A DNA stretch of 64,000 nt. It comes from Saprospiraceae bacterium UBA3362. Its GTDB lineage: Bacteria; Bacteroidota; Bacteroidia; Chitinophagales; Saprospiraceae. A program made the translations under genes and the position numbers. Shown in pieces: positions 56,714-64,000 of this stretch (position 1 is its first letter; each line of letters begins with the position of its first letter). The notes under the pieces are model-generated. The model had not been told where the DNA came from. It searched no databases and saw only the letters and a program-made list of their open reading frames with translations. Location of the stretch: NCBI GenBank assembly GCA_002360455.1, contig DEQQ01000018.1, positions 10,578 to 74,577 on the forward strand. The letters run 5' to 3'.

Positions 56714-59700
56714 TTACTCTTCTTTATTGACGATAAGTTTGCCTTCTATCTCCTGAGTCGAGGTTTGTACTTTGTATATATAAGTCCCGTTGCCACAGAT
56801 TTCTTCACCATCAACTATCCAAATATTCTTCCCTTCAACAATTTCTTTTCTTTGAGAAATCAGCTTCTTACCATTGAGGTCATACACTTCGAATTGGGCA
56901 TCTCCATGGTCGTTAGCTTGAAATCTTATGTAAGCTTTATATTTCATAGGATTTGGACTTATCGTCCAATTGGAAAGCATCAATTGTTGTTGATCAAAGG
57001 CATTTTGGTCTGCGTATTTTATATTCAAAGAATATACTTCATTATCCGAACCATAAAGTTCATTCTGATCAAACCATTGGATTGCTTTGGATAAAGTTTC
57101 TTTTTGCTTTACTCTCCAATGGAAACGCAACATAGCTTTTGACATTTGTATTTGCCCTCCTGATGGACAGGTAAATGAAACGGTTACTGTTCCATTCTTA
57201 ACATAATAATCATCTGCTGATAAAAATCTTCCATAGGATTGAGTGATCAGTTCTTCAATTTTTTCAAGTTCCAATACATCAGTAGCATACTGCAATCTTA
57301 ATTCCAATCCATCAATTTGCTTTGATGATTGTGCTTTTATCTCTGTGCTAATCCAAGTCTCGGGCAATACAATTTGTTCATTGAGTATTGCATCCACTTT
57401 TCTACTTCTTACTTGGGTATTTGGAATTAATTCTTTAAGGCCACTCACGTCTCCTACTTTGACCGCCAGAAAATCTACATTCACACCCTCAAACAAATAA
57501 CCGGTAGAGAAGAATTCCTTAATATCATCTTTTAGCGGATTTTTTGGATCAGAAAAAACAAAACTCTTTGGAATAAATCGATAAGAAGTATTTGAAGGTA
57601 CTGCATTGATTATTCCTAAAATCAATTTTCTAAGGTAGGAAATATCTGTTGTGCTTACAGATCCATTTTTATCAACATCTGCAGCAACAAATTGGATTGG
57701 AACATCAAATTCTTCCAAGCCTAATAAATGTTTCTGGATTCTAATTATATCGCTTGTGGTAACATTGGCCAACCAATCATCATTTTTAGATGGCGTAATG
57801 TTTAGTTTGACGCCTGAATTAATTTTATTGAACTGGTATTTTCCATCTGCGTTGCTTGTTCCATGCATAGCATTGCCAATCAACTTCACTGCAACTCCTT
57901 CCAATCCTTTGCCGTTATTTGACTTAATTAATCCTTGGACTACAATGTTGCCATTGGCATTTGTTCCGCAATTATCGTTTGGATCATTTACAATAATTGT
58001 AGCGGTACATATTCCTACATTTCCTGAACTGTCTTGGACAAAAATATCAAAGGTAAAAGTGTCCGGAGGAGAATTAAGGTCTGCACAGGTAATGTATCTG
58101 CAGGTGTCATTAAAGTTACCTCGAGTGAACGAAATTCTAAGACGATGAGAAGGAGTGCAATTGTCGGTGTAGCTTGTCAACAACTGTCTTGAAGTAAACT
58201 TTAGTGAATCATTAGACGGCATATTAAAAAAGAATATACCGCATTGAATAGTTGGATTTTGTAGATCGCGAACTATTACGATTGTGGTATCTCTTGATAC
58301 ATTTGCACATTCATCTCTTGCTGTAAAAATAACAAGAGTAGTTCCTACAGGATAGACACCGGAGGCATTGGCTCCACCGGCATTGAAATTATTTGATATT
58401 GTAACATTCGTATTACATCCTCTGAAAAATGCAGGAAGCAACCTGATAAATTTCGCACAAGAATCAACTCCATTGCCGACGATGGTATCTCTGGGCGCAA
58501 TCAAAGTAGGCGCTCTAAAGTTGGTCAACACAATTCGTTGAGTATCTCTTACCGTCATTCGGGGAGGACAGGTGGAAGTAGCCGTCCAAAATCGGTCAAA
58601 GAATCTACAACTGTCATTCCTCACTTGTATGGCTCCATCTCTATAACTAAAATATACTGATCTGCAAGAATCTTGTGGAATGGAAGGATAGCCAATAGAA
58701 TCCGGATGGTTGCTTCTGCATGCCAATAGTGTTGTATCATTTCTCCATCTGATGTGAAGTGGGCTAAAAACATAATTATTGACAATGGTTATTCTTTGAG
58801 TGCAGCTGCTATCTGCTGTTCCATTTCGATAAAAAATAAAAAACTTTCTGAAAATGATACCGGTTCTACAGCTGTCTATCATTCCGCTATCACGATAGGC
58901 CGTTCTTAATGTATCCGCACAGATAACAGCCGGAAGAAATCTTCCTGTTCTGGATAAATCACGATAATCTGCTGTACAAGAAATGGTAATATTATTTGGA
59001 CATGAAGCAAGGACCACTTTGTTCTGCACCTCAACCTCCATCATACATACTGTCATATTTCCGGCATAATCCTGAATTTTAAAAACAATCATAGGATTGA
59101 AACCAACATCAGCACAACAGAAAAACACTGTATCTCTAAATGTAACATCCTGAGGTCTATTGCAAACATCTGTCATTCTTCTTATAAATGCTGTATCAAC
59201 TCCACAATTATCCCATGCATAAGACAAACCAAGAATATCTTGTGCCGTCAAATAAGCAAATCCATTTATGCCCAAGCTCACTACTACTTTTGGCAAGCAG
59301 ACCAAAGTAGGGACAGATCTATCTACCACTCTACCAGAATAGATACAAGTATCAGAATTTCCGCAAGGGTCTATCACTATATATTGAAACGTATGATTTC
59401 CGGTATCTAAGTTTATTGTCTGACCCGGACGAGTAAGAAAAATATTATCGATTCGAACAAAATGCAGCAGGGTCGAAGATGGTGAACAAGCATCTGTTGC
59501 AGCAACGGAAGGAACGACATATGTTGCAATACAAGCTCTTGCATCAGTACCAATGGTAAAATTTGCAGGACATGTAAAATCAGGTCTCGTAGTATCTGCC
59601 ACAGTAATTTGTTGAGTTGCAGACCTCTGAGTCCTGGTGCACCAATCCATTACAGTCCATCTTCTCTGTAACTTAAACATGCCTCCACAAATGGCAATCG

Positions 59701-60490
59701 TGTCATCACTATGTGTTGCCAACAAATCACAAAATGGATCTACAGGAAGTCCAAACAATGTGGGTTCGTTCACAGTAGAAAAATCCGGATTAGGACAATA
59801 CACAGTATCATCGGCCGGAAAAATTACACTATCCACAGGAGCTTTTTTGAACCAAATATCCGAGCTACAAGTAGCTGTATTATTGTACTTATCTTTAATT
59901 GTCCATTGGATATGCATTATTGCAACATATCGGGCCTGACAAGCCAATTTTTCAAATCGCAAATCATATTGCGGAGTTGGTGCAGGATCGCAATTATCTG
60001 ATACAGTAATAAATTCTCTGTAATCATAGGTAAAAGGATCTTCTGTACATGGAAGTGTATCGGACACACAACTTACCGTAGGCATTAATTTATCTTCTAC
60101 CACTAAGGTTGACCAACAAGACTGTCCGGTAGTTGTATCAATCACAGTTGCCATAACGGTCTTGCCAATATCGCTACAAGTCACAAAATTTGCACCTGTA
60201 TGATTTACAAAAACTTTGAACTGTGAGTAGGAAGGCAGAGGGTCTGATATGAGCATTTGCGGAGTTACCGGAGCGCGACCGTTCAATCCAAGGGATAACT
60301 GAACTGACCCACGACAACTTAATGCCATAGAAGATGGATAACAAGAAAGAGGGCAATAATAAATTGCCTCTTTACTTGTTGAAAAAGTAGGATTTGCTTT
60401 TATCCCTCCGCAAAACGAAAGGATAAAGGTTATCAACAACGATTGCAAGAATGTTTTTGGAATGGGATGTTTGCAAATTCGAAGTTTCAT
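56714..60490 (-). CDS. Giant HYR-like protein with dockerin-like, cohesin-like and T9SS type A domains (P3)
   Basis: The 1258-aa protein has a signal peptide (about 1-33), then the Cys-rich N-terminal module and HYR/Ig-like modules (VVEDKLMPTVSCVSD, FCCADVGFNPMIVFKIQD, VEVQNKVVLASCP). Residues about 904-959 form the dockerin-like pair (TTSDIIRIQKHLLG and ADVDKNGSVSTTDISYLRK); here the second half fits the calcium loop DxDxNGxxxxxD well. VKVGDVSG follows, then a weakly preserved cohesin-like module (about 1030-1158) and a type A sorting domain (about 1170-1258, ISPNPMKYKAY to KLIVNKEE). It starts 43 bases after P4 and is probably in the same transcript. Confidence 0.88.
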   Translation of the reverse strand: MKLRICKHPIPKTFLQSLLITFILSFCGGIKANPTFSTSKEAIYYCPLSCYPSSMALSCRGSVQLSLGLNGRAPVTPQMLISDPLPSYSQFKVFVNHTGANFVTCSDIGKTVMATVIDTTTGQSCWSTLVVEDKLMPTVSCVSDTLPCTEDPFTYDYREFITVSDNCDPAPTPQYDLRFEKLACQARYVAIMHIQWTIKDKYNNTATCSSDIWFKKAPVDSVIFPADDTVYCPNPDFSTVNEPTLFGLPVDPFCDLLATHSDDTIAICGGMFKLQRRWTVMDWCTRTQRSATQQITVADTTRPDFTCPANFTIGTDARACIATYVVPSVAATDACSPSSTLLHFVRIDNIFLTRPGQTINLDTGNHTFQYIVIDPCGNSDTCIYSGRVVDRSVPTLVCLPKVVVSLGINGFAYLTAQDILGLSYAWDNCGVDTAFIRRMTDVCNRPQDVTFRDTVFFCCADVGFNPMIVFKIQDYAGNMTVCMMEVEVQNKVVLASCPNNITISCTADYRDLSRTGRFLPAVICADTLRTAYRDSGMIDSCRTGIIFRKFFIFYRNGTADSSCTQRITIVNNYVFSPLHIRWRNDTTLLACRSNHPDSIGYPSIPQDSCRSVYFSYRDGAIQVRNDSCRFFDRFWTATSTCPPRMTVRDTQRIVLTNFRAPTLIAPRDTIVGNGVDSCAKFIRLLPAFFRGCNTNVTISNNFNAGGANASGVYPVGTTLVIFTARDECANVSRDTTIVIVRDLQNPTIQCGIFFFNMPSNDSLKFTSRQLLTSYTDNCTPSHRLRISFTRGNFNDTCRYITCADLNSPPDTFTFDIFVQDSSGNVGICTATIIVNDPNDNCGTNANGNIVVQGLIKSNNGKGLEGVAVKLIGNAMHGTSNADGKYQFNKINSGVKLNITPSKNDDWLANVTTSDIIRIQKHLLGLEEFDVPIQFVAADVDKNGSVSTTDISYLRKLILGIINAVPSNTSYRFIPKSFVFSDPKNPLKDDIKEFFSTGYLFEGVNVDFLAVKVGDVSGLKELIPNTQVRSRKVDAILNEQIVLPETWISTEIKAQSSKQIDGLELRLQYATDVLELEKIEELITQSYGRFLSADDYYVKNGTVTVSFTCPSGGQIQMSKAMLRFHWRVKQKETLSKAIQWFDQNELYGSDNEVYSLNIKYADQNAFDQQQLMLSNWTISPNPMKYKAYIRFQANDHGDAQFEVYDLNGKKLISQRKEIVEGKNIWIVDGEEICGNGTYIYKVQTSTQEIEGKLIVNKEE

Positions 60491-60533
60491 TGCTTTAATT
60501 TTATTTCTAAAGAAAAATTTGTTCTAATTAATA

Positions 60534-63500
60534 TTACTTGATAATAAGTTTGATTAATTCATTATTTTGTTTTGTCGCCATGTTAATAAAATACACTCCA
60601 ACACCTGACAAATCTTCGACCTTAAGTTGGATCTCCTGAAGACCGACACGAAGAGGCATTTGGAATTCTTTGACTATTTTTCCATCCACCGAGATCAATT
60701 CAAAATTGATGTTTTGAGTGGATGGGCTTTCAATGAAAAAAGTTAAAATGCCATGAAAAGGATCGGAGGTCCAGTTTTTTAATTCAAATGAATTCGCTAA
60801 TACTTCTTTCTTTTCACTTACTAAAGTTATGGTTCCTGATGTACCATCAGAAAAAACTACTTCAGATTTCCAATTAGGCATTAGCTGTATATTATTACAA
60901 GTTGGATAAAATTGTGTCATTGGAAAGAAAAATAGCTCTTGGTGCATACCAACTGCTTGCTCCTTATTGAAGGTATAAAGTAATTTTATTGATTCATTAT
61001 TGAATTGTACACAATCACTGCATTCATCCAATTGGAGAACTGAACTAACAGGAAAATTCAATTCCGGGCACATAGGATCCATTCTTAATCCGAGCTGAAA
61101 TCCATACAATTTGATATCTGTTTCAGAATAAAATTGAATGCCATTATTTTTTACTGAATAAGAAATTGTCCAATCCTTCATTTTAGCTAAAGCTGACCTC
61201 CCTAAGGCTGAAGATTTATTGATATCCCCAATTTTTATTCCGACCAAATCAACATATACATCCTTTGACAATGGATTCCAATTCATCTGATAATTACGTA
61301 CTTCACTTGGAGCATCATCAACATTTTTAAACTTCATATCCTTAGGAATGAATACATGAGATTCAGAATTTTTATAGTCTTTATTTCCTAAGATAATTGA
61401 CCTTAAATAAGCTATATCAGCGGCCGATACTGAACCACTTCTATCTACATCTGCGGCTATCATTACATAAGGATCTAGAATAGGATCTATTCCAAGAATA
61501 TGCTTCTGAATTTTCACAATGTCAGCAGTGGTAATAGATCCAAAATCAAAGTCATTATAATTAAAATTTAATTTGATTTTATCTTGACTTGGTAAATCTT
61601 TAAAAATGAACTCTCCATTTTGATTCGAATAAGTGGATTTAAGAATTTGACTGCTATTGCTCACCTGGGCTTTAACTTCATTCATAGAAAAATTTCCAAA
61701 TGCCGCCTGCAGATGACCGGTTAAAGTAGAGACTATAGTATTACCGCTACAACAATTAGATTCATCTGATACTAATATAAAAGTATGAACCGAAGTATAA
61801 TTCAGTGCTTCATCCCAAACAAAAATGTCCAGATAATTTATACCTAGTTGAGAACAGTCAAAACTTCTTATTGAATCGAAAGGATTATCAGAAAATGAAA
61901 ATTTCAAAAGGTTTGCAGCTGTACAATTATCACTGCTGCTGGTATTAAATCGAGAAGCATTGATCATTACCATACAACCATTAGCCATTTGGGTAAGAGA
62001 GGTACTAAGCCCGTGGATGATAACAGCGCTGGGAGATTTACCATCTCGTACAGTGAGACTTGCGACAGCCTCGGCTTCTTTGTTGCATGAATCTTTTACA
62101 TAATAATGTATTGCATGAGTACCGAGAGGATAGCTACCTGATGCATTTCTTGCATTCAGTGTTCTGTCAATAGAATGATCTGTAAATAAATCAACCTCTA
62201 TTCTGTATTTTAGTCCGGAAGTATCGCCACAGTCTGATGCTGAGATTGGTTCTAATAAAACAAATCCAGGGCCGCAGTTAGAAGTTTCAATATCTACAGT
62301 AACATCTATAGCTCCATCTATTACTGGTGCCAATGTATCCATGATCTTAATCTCTTGTTGGTACTTATACACACCGTTTGCCGGAATTTGAGCCAAACCC
62401 TGTCTATACACACACCAATTGATTACCGTCCAATTTCTTAAAACCTTTGCACAAACACCTCCTGAAGAAAAATAAAACTTATCATCAGTAAAATTAAATA
62501 ATACATTATCGCACTGTCTCTCAACTATAATGGGAATTCCTGTCAAACTGGTATCATAATTAGCTCTGCAGCTGAATAAAGTGATGTGTTTAGGCCATTT
62601 GAGCTGATTTGTGTCCAAACCATTGAAAATAGGCTTTGCAAGTACGGTGATCTCTTGGCTACATCGAGAAGATTGTCCCTTTGAGTCTGTAGCAACATAG
62701 GTTCTGATGACTCTTCCTGCTCCACATGCATTCAGTTGATAATCGATGGTTGAATCAAGTCTAACACTACTACAATTATCAGCATAAGTGGGTCTTGTCC
62801 TAGCCAATATACTGTCTAAAGAAAGTCCACACTGTACCGTAACGTTAGGAGGGCAAATTAAGTCAGGAGCCAATTTGTCCATCACTCTTACCATCACCAT
62901 ACACTCGGAATAATGACCTCTGTGCAAAGTATCATGTACAGGTCCGATTCCCGGATAAATATCATAAGCTCGCAATATGATTGTAATAGGGCTACTATCA
63001 ACGTCCCTACAGCAAAAATTTAAGTTGTCATCAAATCTAAATAAAGGATTATTAATCTGTGGACAAGCATAGGAGGGAATTCTCATACGCTTGGCTTTGA
63101 AATACACATGATTGCAATTGTCTGTTGAACCGGCATTGAATGTGTTGGCCGGGACTAAAGCATCTCCATAATTATTTAGATGGATTACCAAATCAGGTAT
63201 ACAGGCAATATTAGGCGCAATTGCGTCATAAATCGTTACTCTCATAGTATCTGTGCCGCTCATTCCGCAATCATCTGCCACAGTATATGCAACCCAATAA
63301 CTACCGGTGTGAAAATTCATCATGCCTCCATTTGTACTTAAAGTACCAAAGGGACTTGAAGTAGAAAACCTCAAATTACTAGAACAATGACCCGTAAAAC
63401 TTGCAGGAAAAAGAAAAATGGTGGTATCACATCGCGATACATCACGGATGTTAATGGTCCTATCAGCAGGTGCGGTAACAGATACAGCACAAGCTTTCGA

Positions 63501-63614
63501 TTCCTTCGATAAAAGTTCGTGAGGAACAGCTAAAAGAAGTAGACATATTGCAAAATAGAAATACTTCTTAAGACACTTCCAATGAAGTGACAGTTCTAAA
63601 GATGAATTTGTCAT
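60534..63614 (-). CDS. Giant HYR-like protein with dockerin-like, cohesin-like and T9SS type A domains (P4)
   Basis: The 1026-aa protein has a signal peptide in its first 37 residues. It lacks the Cys-rich N-terminal module of the other three and begins with a HYR-like module (ADRTINIRDVSRCDTTIFLFP). Further HYR/Ig-like modules carry NFCCRDVDSSPIT, VMDKLAPDLICPPNV and VTVDIETSNCGPGF. The dockerin-like pair is at about 688-743 (TTADIVKIQKHILG and ADVDRSGSVSAADIAYLRS), followed by IKIGDINKS, a diverged cohesin-like module (about 814-933) and a sorting domain (about 940-1026, with the end LIKLIIK). It is the first gene of the P4-P3 unit. Confidence 0.87.
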   Translation of the reverse strand: MTNSSLELSLHWKCLKKYFYFAICLLLLAVPHELLSKESKACAVSVTAPADRTINIRDVSRCDTTIFLFPASFTGHCSSNLRFSTSSPFGTLSTNGGMMNFHTGSYWVAYTVADDCGMSGTDTMRVTIYDAIAPNIACIPDLVIHLNNYGDALVPANTFNAGSTDNCNHVYFKAKRMRIPSYACPQINNPLFRFDDNLNFCCRDVDSSPITIILRAYDIYPGIGPVHDTLHRGHYSECMVMVRVMDKLAPDLICPPNVTVQCGLSLDSILARTRPTYADNCSSVRLDSTIDYQLNACGAGRVIRTYVATDSKGQSSRCSQEITVLAKPIFNGLDTNQLKWPKHITLFSCRANYDTSLTGIPIIVERQCDNVLFNFTDDKFYFSSGGVCAKVLRNWTVINWCVYRQGLAQIPANGVYKYQQEIKIMDTLAPVIDGAIDVTVDIETSNCGPGFVLLEPISASDCGDTSGLKYRIEVDLFTDHSIDRTLNARNASGSYPLGTHAIHYYVKDSCNKEAEAVASLTVRDGKSPSAVIIHGLSTSLTQMANGCMVMINASRFNTSSSDNCTAANLLKFSFSDNPFDSIRSFDCSQLGINYLDIFVWDEALNYTSVHTFILVSDESNCCSGNTIVSTLTGHLQAAFGNFSMNEVKAQVSNSSQILKSTYSNQNGEFIFKDLPSQDKIKLNFNYNDFDFGSITTADIVKIQKHILGIDPILDPYVMIAADVDRSGSVSAADIAYLRSIILGNKDYKNSESHVFIPKDMKFKNVDDAPSEVRNYQMNWNPLSKDVYVDLVGIKIGDINKSSALGRSALAKMKDWTISYSVKNNGIQFYSETDIKLYGFQLGLRMDPMCPELNFPVSSVLQLDECSDCVQFNNESIKLLYTFNKEQAVGMHQELFFFPMTQFYPTCNNIQLMPNWKSEVVFSDGTSGTITLVSEKKEVLANSFELKNWTSDPFHGILTFFIESPSTQNINFELISVDGKIVKEFQMPLRVGLQEIQLKVEDLSGVGVYFINMATKQNNELIKLIIK

Positions 63615-63758
63615 TTGAAGACAGTTTGCTAATTCGTAAAATATCTCCGATAATATTTTGGGAAATTATCAGAAATGCAAAAAGTCGTTAGGATGGGAAT
63701 TTCTTTTAAAAACTGCTTTGGTAGGGAAGATGTTTTGAAGAATGCTCAAAACACATTG

Positions 63759-63766
63759 CAAATATA
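63759..63766 (-). promoter_or_regulatory. Candidate -7 element of P4-P3
   Basis: TATATTTG on the minus strand matches TAnnTTTG and lies about 145 bases before the P4 start. The nearest TTG upstream is 24 bases away, which is too far, so the call is weak. No gene is seen in 63615-63850. Confidence 0.35.
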
Positions 63767-63850
63767 TGTAATATGTTTATTACTGTGTATCAAAATATTT
63801 AATATTTTTTCATATCTTTTTTTTAAAATATTTAACTGGCTCAATACCAA

Positions 63851-63886
63851 AAAAAAAGCCCCCCTTCAATTGCTTGAAGAGAGGCC
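63851..63886 (-). terminator. Terminator of a gene entering from the right edge
   Basis: On the minus strand CTTCAA and TTGAAG pair (loop TTGC reversed) inside a GGCC/GGGGC outer stem, followed by a run of T. As at 51863 it is preceded by GTTTTTGGGATGG. Confidence 0.75.
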
Positions 63887-63971
63887 ATCCCAAAAACCGA
63901 TTTAACTTATCTCACGTAAAAGAGTACGTGTTTATTTTAAACCTAAGAGAACTTTGGGAAGATCATGCAGA

Positions 63972-64000
63972 TTACTCTACAATTACCATTCTCTTAGTTG
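63972..64000 (-). CDS. 3' end of a further T9SS-type protein (partial)
   Basis: The last 26 coding bases on the minus strand read TKRMVIVE and a stop. That is the typical end of a type A sorting domain and parallels TKKMVLIR and TRRMLVIQ at the ends of two giant proteins here. The shared terminator module downstream supports it. Only eight codons are in the window, so the nature of the rest is inference. Confidence 0.55.

Noticed and set aside
1..64000. tRNA, rRNA, CRISPR arrays, transposases, phage genes
   Set aside because: None was recognised by eye. A tRNA could be missed without a covariance search, so absence is not proven.

Overview
The window is AT-rich chromosomal DNA from a member of the phylum Bacteroidota, most likely a Saprospiria/Chitinophagia-type bacterium. 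The evidence is direct: several secreted proteins end in type IX secretion (T9SS) sorting domains of type A and type B, there is a PorP/SprF family gene, promoters match the Bacteroidota -33 TTG / -7 TAnnTTTG pattern, and TTG starts are common. I saw no rRNA, tRNA, CRISPR array, prophage or transposase.

Left part (1-28.4 kb), mainly housekeeping and metabolism. It holds an EF-G-like translation factor whose catalytic His is replaced by Ser. Next comes an Omp28-type secreted protein followed by three tryptophan/kynurenine catabolic genes (RidA-type deaminase, tryptophan 2,3-dioxygenase, ACMSD). A minus-strand trio follows (coiled-coil OmpA-like lipoprotein, M43 metalloprotease, DUF6438-type lipoprotein). 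Then come a GNAT/FemAB-like protein, a degenerate histidine phosphatase plus valS, a TPR lipoprotein, rpmE2, yraN, the sdhCAB operon, a methyltransferase, a PadR-PspC pair, a porin, a HAD phosphatase and prfC.

Middle (28.4-51.8 kb). A PorP/SprF gene lies behind a large surface protein with three cohesin-like domains, six SprB repeats and a type B sorting domain. Next to it are the first giant dockerin protein and an orphan NarL-type response regulator. A Tat-type glycosylasparaginase, a cytochrome-like lipoprotein, an APC permease and metK follow. A decayed zone (42.7-46.8 kb) contains pieces of T9SS genes and a segmental duplication. Then come a metal-binding lipoprotein, homogentisate dioxygenase, NhaD, TonB, peptide deformylase and ruvX.

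Right end (51.9-64 kb). Three more giant minus-strand proteins follow (1365, 1258 and 1026 aa), and the tail of a probable further one runs off the window. All four complete giants share HYR-like Cys-rich modules, a carboxypeptidase-regulatory-like module, a dockerin-like repeat pair, a cohesin-like module and a type A sorting domain. Together with the tri-cohesin SprB protein they look like the parts of a T9SS-exported cohesin/dockerin surface assembly with no glycoside hydrolase in sight. That assembly is an inference from domain patterns and is the main discovery candidate. A family of four REP-like hairpin repeats is scattered between genes.
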